Assembly (NCBI GenBank): GCA_010027295.1
Contig: RGVM01000125.1
Span: forward strand, 1-7,141
DNA length: 7,141 bases
Origin: Chitinophagia bacterium
GTDB lineage: Bacteria > Bacteroidota > Bacteroidia > Chitinophagales > Chitinophagaceae
Direction of reading: 5' to 3'
In this document: positions 1 to 7,141 of the stretch, piece by piece
How positions within the stretch are numbered: position 1 is the first letter of the stretch
Layout of the letters: each line of letters opens with the position of its first letter
Translations under genes and position numbers: made by a program
Notes under the pieces: model-generated
The model's input: the letters and a program-made list of their open reading frames with translations, nothing else
The model's database searches: none
What the model was told of the DNA's origin: nothing

Positions 1-2051
1 TCCTGACGAGAGAAGGTCTTGAGTCCCGCGCTGGATTCCTCAATGAGTGCGTCGGAAAGTTGAACCTTAGTCTGAATGATGCTTGCGATCCGATCTTCGA
101 CGGTTCCAGGAATGTGCCCGCAGGGTACGTGGCCAACCGGGGTTCTTCGTTCATCACCCTGCCTAACGCCAACAAGCAGTCGATCACGAAACAGTTCCCC
201 AACAGCTATGCATACGACGGCCTCCTGCAATCGCCGCCCAACATGAGCGTGGGGATCAGCGGGGGCAGGTCGTACGCCTTCTCCAAGGGCGGTAAGCTCG
301 GACTTACTTACATGGTCGGGTATGGCCTGGGAAGAAAGGTTTTCGAGAGGCAAAGGTCCGATTACATGCTGGGATACAACCTCCTGTACGAGAATCAGAC
401 GACTACGTACGAAAGCAAGAACAGTCTCTCTTCCATGCTGAATGTCGCATATGCCAAGGGGAAGAGCAAGTATTCGCTTAAGGCCCTCTTCAACAACGAT
501 TTCTCTAACCAGATTGGCCTGCGAAGCGGATACAATATTGTGAACATGCCGACCCGATTCGAGCTCAAGAGTTACAACAACGAGTTGTCGGCTGTGGGTC
601 TCTGGAGCTTCGTCTTCGATGCAAAGCACGCACTTAATAAGAATTTTTCCATCGACTGGAACGCATCGGTATCAAACGCATACAAGAACCAGCCTGACCA
701 AAAGGTGGTGTCCCTGAGGACTCCCGACGACAAGAAGACCGATTATTTCATCAAGTTGGGCAATGAGAACTCGCCCGAAGTGAGGAATGCGGGCAGGATC
801 TTCTCCGATCTCAACGAGATGATCTATAACGGCGGTGTCAACCTGGTGTACAACCTCAGCTCAAAGTTCGGTTACCGCCGACTAAAGGCAGGAGCGCTGA
901 GCTATTACAGGGATCGCTCCGCTCTGGTAGATGCACTGGGCTATGCCTCGCTCAATTTCAGGGGTGTTTCCATATATGAGACCAAGTCGACAACCTTCGG
1001 TAACATCTTCAGCGCATCCAACGTAGATGCCTTCGGATTGACACTGGCCACCATAGGTAATAACTCGACCTCCTACGATGCCAGCGCCCTCCTGAACGCC
1101 GGGTATCTGATGTTCGACGGCAATCTTTCAGAAGGCCTCAAGGTCACCGCAGGGGCAAGGGTCGAAAGCTACGATCAGCACCTCCTTGCTTTAAACCAGC
1201 CGGATATTCAATTGAAGAACACCGACGTTCTCCCATCCATGCTGATCACCTATGCCGCGGGTAAGAAGGCCAACCTACGCTTCGCCGCATCGGAGTCGGT
1301 GAACAGGCCGGAATTCAGGGAATTGGCCAGCTACAGCGTTTTTGATTACGACAACTTCGTGGTAGTGAGGGGAAATCCGGACCTGAAGAGGTCCGTGGTA
1401 AGGAATATCGATCTGCGATATGAGATTTTCCCCGCATCCGGAGAGATTTTCTCGATCAGCGCCTTCTACAAGTACTTCACGAACCCCATAGAGCAGGTCA
1501 ATTCGGGCAACGACATCCTGTCGTACAAGAATGCCGAAAAGGCAAACACCTATGGTGCAGAGCTCGAGATTCGCAAAAAACTCGACTTTATCCCAGGCAA
1601 GGTGTTCGAGAACCTGCACTTCTACACGAACATGGCCTACATGCTGGGTTCCGTCGTATTCAAGGGTACGCAGGTGAACACCCCCTTGCAAGGACAGTCG
1701 CCGTACATACTGAACGGCTCACTCACCTATGCCACCGGCAACAACCTCTCGCTGAGCCTTCACTACAACAGGATCGGGCCGCGGTTGAAATTCAGGGCCG
1801 TTCAGGGCGGTGCCTTCAACATCTTCGAGAACTCGAGGGACATCATCGACTTCCAGATGAATGCCAAGATACTCAAGGGTAAGGTGGACCTGAAAGCCGC
1901 AATTGTGGACCTGCTGGCTCAGCCTTTCAAATGGTACTACAAATTCGAGCCCGACCCGAAGAACACCTATTTCGACCCCGCGAAGGACCGGGTCATCAAC
2001 TCTGCCCGGTTCGGAACCGGCTTCAACCTCGGTTTCAAAGTAAATCTATAA
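1..2051 (+). CDS. TonB-dependent receptor, 3' part (beta-barrel), 5' end outside window
   Basis: The reading frame is already open at the left edge (first full codon at base 3) and runs 682 residues to TAA at 2049-2051. The other two forward frames stop within the first 21 bases. The protein would be an outer-membrane barrel importing a ligand with TonB energy. The visible part is barrel: alternating aromatic/polar strands, the segment RPEFRELASYSVFDYDNF and VVRGNPDLKRS, a late block LQGQSPYILNGSLTY, the NRIGPRLKFRAV strand, an ENSRDIIDFQM block, and a C-terminal strand ending GFNLGFKVNL. From memory, these match the Bacteroidota receptor type with an N-terminal carboxypeptidase-like domain and plug; about 250-300 such residues must lie upstream. 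FDGSRNVP near the start fits the family's post-plug xDDGxRxLP region, supporting the frame there. A TTG at 60 could be called as a start but would give a plug-less barrel. Two cysteines near the start are 13 residues apart. Ten bases separate it from the lipoprotein gene. Substrate unknown. Confidence 0.9.
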   Translation, partial: LTREGLESRAGFLNECVGKLNLSLNDACDPIFDGSRNVPAGYVANRGSSFITLPNANKQSITKQFPNSYAYDGLLQSPPNMSVGISGGRSYAFSKGGKLGLTYMVGYGLGRKVFERQRSDYMLGYNLLYENQTTTYESKNSLSSMLNVAYAKGKSKYSLKALFNNDFSNQIGLRSGYNIVNMPTRFELKSYNNELSAVGLWSFVFDAKHALNKNFSIDWNASVSNAYKNQPDQKVVSLRTPDDKKTDYFIKLGNENSPEVRNAGRIFSDLNEMIYNGGVNLVYNLSSKFGYRRLKAGALSYYRDRSALVDALGYASLNFRGVSIYETKSTTFGNIFSASNVDAFGLTLATIGNNSTSYDASALLNAGYLMFDGNLSEGLKVTAGARVESYDQHLLALNQPDIQLKNTDVLPSMLITYAAGKKANLRFAASESVNRPEFRELASYSVFDYDNFVVVRGNPDLKRSVVRNIDLRYEIFPASGEIFSISAFYKYFTNPIEQVNSGNDILSYKNAEKANTYGAELEIRKKLDFIPGKVFENLHFYTNMAYMLGSVVFKGTQVNTPLQGQSPYILNGSLTYATGNNLSLSLHYNRIGPRLKFRAVQGGAFNIFENSRDIIDFQMNAKILKGKVDLKAAIVDLLAQPFKWYYKFEPDPKNTYFDPAKDRVINSARFGTGFNLGFKVNL

Positions 2052-2061
2052 ACACATATCC

Positions 2062-3681
2062 ATGAGCAAGATGAAGTTCTCCGCCATTGTTGCATGCATT
2101 TTGCTTGCGACCGCATCCTGTAAGAAGACAGAGACGCCACCCGCCCCTGTCACGCCCGCACCAACTGTCACGGCTTTCAATCCTGCTGCGGGTGCTGCCG
2201 GTGATGTCATCACCATCACAGGCACAAACTTCACGAACGCCACGACTGTGACCTTCGGGGGCGTGAACGCAAGCGCCTTCACGGTGAAAGACGCCCAGAC
2301 GATAACGGCGACGCTGGCCGCAGGGTCTGCCTCCGGTGATGTGGCCGTTACCACAGCAGCTGGTTCTGGGAAGCTGTCCGGCTTCACGTTTTTCGGAACG
2401 GGAACCCGCTTTGACGTACGGAACGTGATCTCCTCCAACACGACATGGAAAAAAGACTTTGTGTACAGGCTTCGTGGGTATGTGTATGTAACGAACAACG
2501 CCACGCTGACAATCGAGCCTGGAACAAGGATTGTTTCCAACAAGGACTCTGCGGGAGTGTTGATCATCACTCCCGGCGCCAAGATCATCGCTGACGGTAC
2601 TGCCTCCGCACCGATCGTCTTCACTTCTGCCGAGACCAGCCCCCAGTCAGGAGACCTGGGTGGTGTCATCGTGGCAGGTTCCGCCAAGTTCAACGGCAAC
2701 CACCCTGTGATGGAAGGTGGCCTGGATGTCCGATATGCTGCCTTCGGAGGCAATAACGATGCCGACAACTCGGGTATCCTCCGCTATGTCCGTATCGAGT
2801 ACGCAGGCAAGGCCGTGAATCCCGGCGACGAGGTGAATGGTCTATCGCTCTATGCCGTCGGTTCCGGCACAACCATCGACTATGTCCAGATCTCCCGCGG
2901 ATATGACGACGGTATCGAGGTATTCGGAGGTACGGTGAACATGAAGCACATCATCATCTACAACTCCGCCGACGATGACTTCGATTTCGATGACGGATAC
3001 AGGGGAATGATCCAATACGGCATATCCTTCAGGGACCCCGCCTTCACAGATCCCAAGGGTACCACCGGCGACGTCTCCAACAACTTTGAGTTCGACAATG
3101 TGAATCCGTCCAACGGCCTCGCACTCAACAGGGCGCCGATCACTTCGCCCGTGATGTCAAACTTCACGGCAGTAGGCCCCAACAATGCTGCCGGCACTTC
3201 GTCCGATTACGGCTGGGGCATGAGGATGCGTAGAGGCACGCAGTTCATCCTGGCCAATTCCGTCATCCTGGGTGCGCAGCGTGAGGCCTTCAGGGTCCAG
3301 GAGGACTCTTCTATCGCATATTTCCTCAGGGGGAGCAGCCTTCTCTACAACTGCATGATCCATGACCAGGGTTTGAAATTCGCGGTTTGCGACAACTACA
3401 GTTACAACATCCCTGGTATCTCTCCCTACACCCTGACGACCGTCAGGGACAGGTACAAGGCAACCCTTACCCAGGAGGTATCCAGCGTGGCGACATTCGG
3501 CTTGCCCGATCCTTTCAACGTAGCATCACCGAAGCTGAAGCCCAACGCTGGTTCGCCGCTGCTGACAGGCGCCAACTTCACGCCATCGAAACTCGCCGAC
3601 CCCTTCTTTGACAAAGTGAGCTTTGAAGGAGCCATCGGGGATGTGGACTGGACGCTCGGTTGGACGAGGTGGGGGCTTTGA
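2062..3681 (+). CDS. Lipoprotein with IPT/TIG domain and right-handed parallel beta-helix, partner of the upstream TonB receptor
   Basis: Complete 539-residue protein. Residues 1-20 form a lipoprotein signal (short basic start, hydrophobic core, ATASC with lipidated Cys20), followed by a Pro/Thr-rich linker to about residue 33. Residues 34-111 look like an IPT/TIG immunoglobulin-like fold (VTAFNPAAGAAGDVITITG and TNFTNATTVTFGG). Residues 118-435 read as a parallel beta-helix: TLTIEPGTRI, PGAKIIADGTASAPIVFTS, then rungs LRYVRIEYAG, IDYVQISRGYDDGIEVFGG and MKHIIIYNSADDD. An acidic cluster sits at 304-315. The C-terminus (KLKPNAGSPLLTGANF, then FEGAIGDVDWTLGWTRW) is a tail I recognise from Bacteroidota proteins of this type, often encoded beside TonB receptors. 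The start is ATG 2062; ATG 2071 (residue 4) is an equally possible start. There is no Shine-Dalgarno, only the A-rich AACACATATCC. The 10-base gap to the receptor stop implies co-transcription. It probably sits on the outer membrane, perhaps exposed as a ligand-binding partner; that role is inference, and no catalytic motif is evident. Confidence 0.88.
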   Translation: MSKMKFSAIVACILLATASCKKTETPPAPVTPAPTVTAFNPAAGAAGDVITITGTNFTNATTVTFGGVNASAFTVKDAQTITATLAAGSASGDVAVTTAAGSGKLSGFTFFGTGTRFDVRNVISSNTTWKKDFVYRLRGYVYVTNNATLTIEPGTRIVSNKDSAGVLIITPGAKIIADGTASAPIVFTSAETSPQSGDLGGVIVAGSAKFNGNHPVMEGGLDVRYAAFGGNNDADNSGILRYVRIEYAGKAVNPGDEVNGLSLYAVGSGTTIDYVQISRGYDDGIEVFGGTVNMKHIIIYNSADDDFDFDDGYRGMIQYGISFRDPAFTDPKGTTGDVSNNFEFDNVNPSNGLALNRAPITSPVMSNFTAVGPNNAAGTSSDYGWGMRMRRGTQFILANSVILGAQREAFRVQEDSSIAYFLRGSSLLYNCMIHDQGLKFAVCDNYSYNIPGISPYTLTTVRDRYKATLTQEVSSVATFGLPDPFNVASPKLKPNAGSPLLTGANFTPSKLADPFFDKVSFEGAIGDVDWTLGWTRWGL

Positions 3682-3706
3682 GGCCATACATTCAATGACT
3701 GAATAC

Positions 3707-3738
3707 AAGACCGCCCTTTTGAGGGCGGTCTTTTTTTT
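3707..3738 (+). terminator. Intrinsic (Rho-independent) terminator after the lipoprotein gene
   Basis: A perfect 11-bp stem (AAGACCGCCCT at 3707-3717 with AGGGCGGTCTT at 3722-3732) closes a 4-base loop (TTTG) and runs into eight T residues at 3731-3738. It starts 25 bases after the lipoprotein stop codon, so it ends the receptor-lipoprotein transcript. The left side carries only two A residues next to the stem, so it should work in the + direction only. It insulates the downstream SusC-like gene, which therefore needs its own promoter. Confidence 0.93.
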
Positions 3739-3774
3739 CACAATATCGCCGCCCTGGTAATGTCCGGATAGCAT

Positions 3775-3785
3775 ACATCTGATGT
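3775..3785. repeat. Short dyad ACATC-T-GATGT in the intergenic region
   Basis: A perfect 5-bp inverted repeat with a 1-base centre, 36 bases after the terminator T-tract. It has the same 5-1-5 geometry as the dyad at 3945-3955 but a different sequence, so the two are not copies of one operator. It may be chance. Confidence 0.2.
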
Positions 3786-3944
3786 GGGCCTTTTTCAAGA
3801 GTGTCAGGCTACAGGGCTCCATGGGTAGCAGTTATAGGACCTAAGAACGGACAGATTGGTTCATAGAGTGAAGGTCTTTCCGTTTCGCACATCTCATCTA
3901 TAGAGGAGAATACCAGAGTTGTGCATGTGGTTCTTCTTGCCGTT

Positions 3945-3955
3945 AACGAATCGTT
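3945..3955. repeat. Short dyad AACGA-A-TCGTT in the intergenic region
   Basis: A perfect 5-bp inverted repeat with a 1-base centre, overlapping a second palindrome CGTTAACG at 3941-3948. It lies 35 bases upstream of the TAGCTTTG element and 64 bases upstream of the SusC-like start codon, a position that would suit a regulator site. No regulator can be named. The dyad is short enough to be chance. Confidence 0.3.
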
Positions 3956-3990
3956 CACTTTTCCGAAACAGGGCGTTCATGTGGCCCGAA

Positions 3991-3998
3991 TAGCTTTG
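3991..3998 (+). promoter_or_regulatory. Candidate Bacteroidota -7 promoter element (TAGCTTTG)
   Basis: TAGCTTTG matches the TAnnTTTG consensus of the -7 element used by the primary sigma factor of Bacteroidota. It is the only such match I found between the terminator and the SusC-like start. Transcription would begin near 4004-4006, leaving a leader of only about 15 bases. No TTTG/TTG is visible at the usual -33 distance (the sequence there is near CCGAAACAGGG), so the promoter would be weak or activator-dependent, or the match may be chance. Confidence 0.4.
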
Positions 3999-4019
3999 CG
4001 GCAACCAAAAGAGTGATCT

Positions 4020-7000
4020 ATGAGACAACCCTGCATCTGCGTGCTGTTCATCCTCTCGCTCGGCGCCAGCTTGGTGGCGAGTGCGCAGGAGACCGTTCGT
4101 GGCCGCCTGCTGTCAGCCGACACCCGGCAGCCCGTTTCGGGTGCATCCATTCAGTTGAAGGGCCGGGCGACAGGCGTCGCGTCAAGTCCCGACGGCACCT
4201 TCTCTCTCAAAGCGAACCCTGGCGACACCCTGGTCGTTTCGGGCGTGGGCATCCGGACCCTGGAGCATGTCCTACAACCTGGTGCATCCCCCGTGTTGCT
4301 GGCCGAGGTCAGCGAGGCCCGACTAGACGAAGTGGTGGTTACCGCTCTAGGTATCCGGAAGGACCGGAAGCGCCTCGGCTATGCCATTCAGGATGTGAAG
4401 GGCGATGCCCTGACGACGGCCCGCGAAACGAACGTGGTCAACCAGCTTGCCGGCAAGGTGGCCGGGGTGACCGTGGTGGGTAGCAACTCCGGCATCGGTG
4501 CCTCGGCTCGGGTGACCATACGTGGGGAGCGCTCCGTCGATCTGAACAAGAACCAGCCCCTCTACGTGATCGACGGCGTGCCTATCAGCAACGCCGTTAT
4601 CGGCTCTAGTGGTCGGAGCAACCTAGAGGTAGACTTCGGAAACGGCGCCGGTTTCGTCAATCCTGATGATATCGAGAGTCTGAGTGTTCTGAAGGGTGCT
4701 GCGGCCTCCGCACTCTACGGTTCCCGTGCCGCCAACGGCGTGATCCTCATCAAGACGAAGAGCGCCGCCAAGGGCAAGGGCATAGGCGTGGAATTCAACA
4801 GCAACTACACGCTACAGACGCCCCTCAAGCTCCCGAAATACCAGACCGTCTACGGCCAGGGCAACGGCAACGGTGGCGACTTCGCTTTCGTCAACGGAGC
4901 CGGCGCGGGTCTCACCGACGGTACCGACGAGGCCTGGGGGCCGGCATTCCGCGGGCAGAAATACCCGCAGTTCAACTCGCCCCGCACCCTCAACGGCCAG
5001 CCCATCGACTTCACCGGCGGCGACCTCAACGCACCGGCTGGCTCCGTCATCACCCCCACCCTTTGGGAGCCTGATGTGGACAACCTGCGCAATTTCCTTC
5101 AGACGGGCACTGCCTTCACGAACTCCCTCTCGCTCGGCGGCACCAACGACAAGGGTGACTTCCGACTGGGGTATACGAACCTCGATGAGCGGGGCATGAT
5201 CCCGAATACTGACCTTCGACGCAACACCCTCTCCCTCTCGGGAACCTACAACCTATCCGACCGGCTGAGCGTAAAGTCCTACGTGTCATACATAAACAGC
5301 TCGAGTGATAATCGGCCGACCATCAGCTACGGCACCGAGAGCATCATGTACCTCTTCAACTGCTGGCTGCCGCCCAGTGTGAAGCTGGCCGACATGCAGC
5401 GGATGTGGATGAAGGGTCTCGAGGGCATCCGCCAGTATGGCTTCAACTACAACTATCATGACAACCCGTATGTGACCCTCTACAAGAACACCAACGGGCA
5501 GTACTACGACCGTCTCATCGGCAACGCCTCCGTCCGGTACGACATCGGCTCGGGCCTCGACCTCACAGTGCGCGGGGCCACCGACCTGTCCAACGAACGG
5601 CGCGAGTACCGCCGCGCCTTCAGCACGCAGCGCTTCCCCTTCGGCCAGTACCGCGAGGTGGTACTCCGCAACCAGGAGACCAACCTGGACTTCCTGCTCG
5701 GCTATCGGAAGGACATCGGCAGGGATATCGCCATCACCGCCAACGTGGGCGGGAACCTGATGCAGCAGACAAGCCTGTTCGACGAAACCAACGCCGGCCA
5801 GCTGAACATCCCCGATATCTACAACCTCACGAACAGCCGCATCCCGCTCCAGGTTTCGCAGCGCTCCGTCGGGAAGCGGATCAACTCCCTGTACGGGTCC
5901 GCCGGCGTATCCTTCCGCAACTTCCTGTATCTGGACCTGACCGGGCGGAACGACTGGAGCAGCGCACTGACCCTGCCCGAGGCGCTAAAGACCTTCGGCG
6001 TGGAAGACAATTCCTACTTCTACTCCTCGGCAGCCCTCAGCGCCATCCTGAGCGAGGCCTTCGAGCTGCCGCGCTTCATAAGCTTCGCCAAGCTGAGGGC
6101 CAGCATCGCACAGGTGGGCAACGACACAGACCCCTTCACCTTCACCCAGTCGTACAGCCCGGGCAACCCCTTCGGCAGCTTCCAGCTCTACGGAGAGACG
6201 GACAGGCTCTCGAACCTGAACCTGAAACCCGAGATCAGCAGCGCCTACGAAGCCGGAGGCGAGTTCCGTTTCTTCGGCAACCGCATCGGTCTCGACCTCA
6301 CCTACTACACGAGCAACACGACCAACCAGATCCTGAACATCCCCTTGTCGATCGCGTCGGGCTATTCGAGCCGGAGCATCAACGCCGGCAAGATCCGCAA
6401 CTGGGGCTATGAGGCGATGCTGAACGTGCAGGCCATCCGCAACAAGAGCTTCCGTTGGAACGTCGACGTCAACTTCAGCGCCAACCGCAGCAAGGTGCTC
6501 GAGCTGCGCGACGGCCTCACGAACTTTGTGATGGCCAGCCGACGCGTGACCGTCGAGGCCCGGGTCGGAGAGCGTATGGGAGACCTCTATGGCATCGGCT
6601 TCGCCAGGGTTCAGAACACGGACGCCAACGCACCCTACTACGACGCATCCGGCAAGTTCGTGGGTCAGATGGTCTTCGACGCCAACGGTCGCCCCGTTCG
6701 GACCACCAACCGCATCAAGCTGGGCAATTACAATCCCGACTTACTGGTGGGCATCAGCAACAGCCTCAACTGGAAGGGGGTGAACCTCTCCTTCCTTTTC
6801 GATATCCGAAGCGGAGGTCGACTCTACAGCGAGACACAGACTGTGGGACGCGAGGGTGGCATCATCATCGAGACCCTCGAGGGCCGGAAGGACGGCTACG
6901 ACCTCACCAAGGAGGGTAACGGAGTGATCGGACAGGGGGTCGTTTTCGTTGGGGGCGTGCCCCAGCCGAATACCCGCAAGGTCGCCGCCCGGGAATGGCA

Positions 7001-7141
7001 TACCGCATGGACAGGCGGACGCGGAATCGCAGAGGGTGTCATGTTTGACGCATCCTTCATCAAGCTTCGCGAGTTGCAGCTCGGCTACACGATACCGGAC
7101 AAGCTGTGGGGCAAGCTCCCCTTCCGCGGTGTCAGTGTGTC
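4020..7141 (+). CDS. SusC/RagA-family TonB-linked outer membrane transporter, 3' end outside window
   Basis: An open frame of 1040 codons from ATG 4020 to the right edge. An in-frame TGA at 4014-4016 makes this the first possible start; the purine run AAAAGAG (4007-4013) is a weak ribosome site at best. Residues 1-22 are a signal peptide with likely cleavage at SA|QE. Residues 26-95 form a CarboxypepD_reg-like domain (VRGRLLSADTRQPVSGASI). The TonB box is LDEVVVTALG at 102-111. The plug spans about 112-247, with the SusC signature LYVIDGVPIS (181-190) and NPDDIESLSVLKGAAASALY (214-233). The barrel follows from about 255, with a Gly-rich VYGQGNGNGGDF stretch (277-288), DGTDEAWGP (300-308), GRNDWSSAL, LKPE at 735-738, and FIKLRELQLGYTIP at 1013-1026 near the expected end. 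By family, it imports a large nutrient such as a glycan or peptide through the outer membrane with a SusD-like lid, whose gene is normally next downstream and is not in this window. Substrate unknown. Arginine codons are almost all CGN, unlike the two genes before it. Confidence 0.95.
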   Translation, partial: MRQPCICVLFILSLGASLVASAQETVRGRLLSADTRQPVSGASIQLKGRATGVASSPDGTFSLKANPGDTLVVSGVGIRTLEHVLQPGASPVLLAEVSEARLDEVVVTALGIRKDRKRLGYAIQDVKGDALTTARETNVVNQLAGKVAGVTVVGSNSGIGASARVTIRGERSVDLNKNQPLYVIDGVPISNAVIGSSGRSNLEVDFGNGAGFVNPDDIESLSVLKGAAASALYGSRAANGVILIKTKSAAKGKGIGVEFNSNYTLQTPLKLPKYQTVYGQGNGNGGDFAFVNGAGAGLTDGTDEAWGPAFRGQKYPQFNSPRTLNGQPIDFTGGDLNAPAGSVITPTLWEPDVDNLRNFLQTGTAFTNSLSLGGTNDKGDFRLGYTNLDERGMIPNTDLRRNTLSLSGTYNLSDRLSVKSYVSYINSSSDNRPTISYGTESIMYLFNCWLPPSVKLADMQRMWMKGLEGIRQYGFNYNYHDNPYVTLYKNTNGQYYDRLIGNASVRYDIGSGLDLTVRGATDLSNERREYRRAFSTQRFPFGQYREVVLRNQETNLDFLLGYRKDIGRDIAITANVGGNLMQQTSLFDETNAGQLNIPDIYNLTNSRIPLQVSQRSVGKRINSLYGSAGVSFRNFLYLDLTGRNDWSSALTLPEALKTFGVEDNSYFYSSAALSAILSEAFELPRFISFAKLRASIAQVGNDTDPFTFTQSYSPGNPFGSFQLYGETDRLSNLNLKPEISSAYEAGGEFRFFGNRIGLDLTYYTSNTTNQILNIPLSIASGYSSRSINAGKIRNWGYEAMLNVQAIRNKSFRWNVDVNFSANRSKVLELRDGLTNFVMASRRVTVEARVGERMGDLYGIGFARVQNTDANAPYYDASGKFVGQMVFDANGRPVRTTNRIKLGNYNPDLLVGISNSLNWKGVNLSFLFDIRSGGRLYSETQTVGREGGIIIETLEGRKDGYDLTKEGNGVIGQGVVFVGGVPQPNTRKVAAREWHTAWTGGRGIAEGVMFDASFIKLRELQLGYTIPDKLWGKLPFRGVSV

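Larger units (their letters stand above)
3739..4019. other. Intergenic region, probable control region of the SusC-like gene
   Basis: This stretch of 281 bases between the terminator and the next start codon has no convincing gene on either strand; open frames crossing it have no recognisable protein content. It contains two perfect 5-1-5 inverted repeats (3775-3785 and 3945-3955) and one promoter-like TAGCTTTG near the downstream gene. No ECF sigma factor or FecR-like anti-sigma gene, which often accompany SusC genes, is present here. No tRNA or riboswitch architecture was recognised by eye. Confidence 0.6.

Noticed and set aside
1275..1691. Minus-strand open frame of 138 codons inside the receptor gene
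   Set aside because: It lies wholly antisense to a well-supported barrel coding region and has no recognisable domain; it is a shadow of biased codon use.
60..2051. TTG at base 60 as a true start of a 663-residue protein
   Set aside because: The frame is open back to the window edge and the protein is barrel without signal peptide or plug, so the real start lies upstream of the window.
2046..2768. Minus-strand open frame of 240 codons opposite the lipoprotein gene
   Set aside because: Low-complexity Val/Ala/Pro-rich translation mirrors the repetitive beta-rich sense protein; no start signal or domain.
3526..3822. Minus-strand frame reaching across the terminator into the intergenic region
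   Set aside because: Most of it is antisense to the lipoprotein C-terminus and it crosses the terminator hairpin; no domain or ribosome site.
3979..3993. Four-codon open frame (ATG to TAG) just upstream of the SusC-like gene, possible leader peptide
   Set aside because: It overlaps the candidate -7 element, so it would not be transcribed from that promoter, and it has no ribosome site.
4013..4483. Plus-strand frame of 156 codons overlapping the start of the SusC-like gene
   Set aside because: It is out of frame with the signal peptide, CarboxypepD_reg and plug motifs, and its Arg/Gly-rich translation is typical of an off-frame read of GC-rich DNA.
6455..6919. Plus-strand frame of 154 Arg/Gln-rich codons inside the SusC-like gene
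   Set aside because: The SusC frame is continuous through this region with family motifs on both sides; there is no frameshift, so this is an off-frame shadow.

Overview
The window looks like chromosomal DNA from a member of the Bacteroidota. All three genes belong to outer-membrane families typical of that phylum: two TonB-dependent transporters (one SusC/RagA-like) and one surface-type lipoprotein. The start sites lack strong Shine-Dalgarno sequences, and one intergenic site matches the phylum's TAnnTTTG promoter element. The fairly high G+C (about 50-67% in the few 60-base stretches I counted) argues against the AT-rich Bacteroides/Flavobacterium types. I cannot name a genus. All genes are on the + strand, and I see no RNA gene, mobile element, CRISPR array or origin.

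Layout. (1) Bases 1-2051 hold the 3' part of a TonB-dependent receptor: most or all of the barrel, with signal peptide and plug lying upstream of the window. (2) After a 10-base gap, 2062-3681 encodes a complete 539-residue lipoprotein with an IPT/TIG domain and a right-handed parallel beta-helix. These two genes look like one operon, closed by a strong intrinsic terminator at 3707-3738. (3) A non-coding stretch of about 280 bases follows, with two short dyads and one promoter-like element. (4) From 4020 to the window edge runs a long open frame, the first 1040 residues of a SusC/RagA-family transporter. It has a signal peptide, CarboxypepD_reg-like domain, TonB box, plug and most of the barrel; its last roughly 50-70 residues and stop codon are outside.

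Working together. The first pair probably forms a transporter/lipoprotein unit analogous to SusC-SusD, with the beta-helix lipoprotein as the possible outer-surface partner. The second transporter would normally be followed by a SusD-like lipoprotein just beyond the right edge. Substrates cannot be read from the sequence. The two units differ sharply in arginine codon choice (AGG-rich before the terminator, CGN-rich after it), suggesting different histories. Nothing here is clearly a new system. The most worthwhile leads are the receptor/beta-helix-lipoprotein pair and the compositional break.
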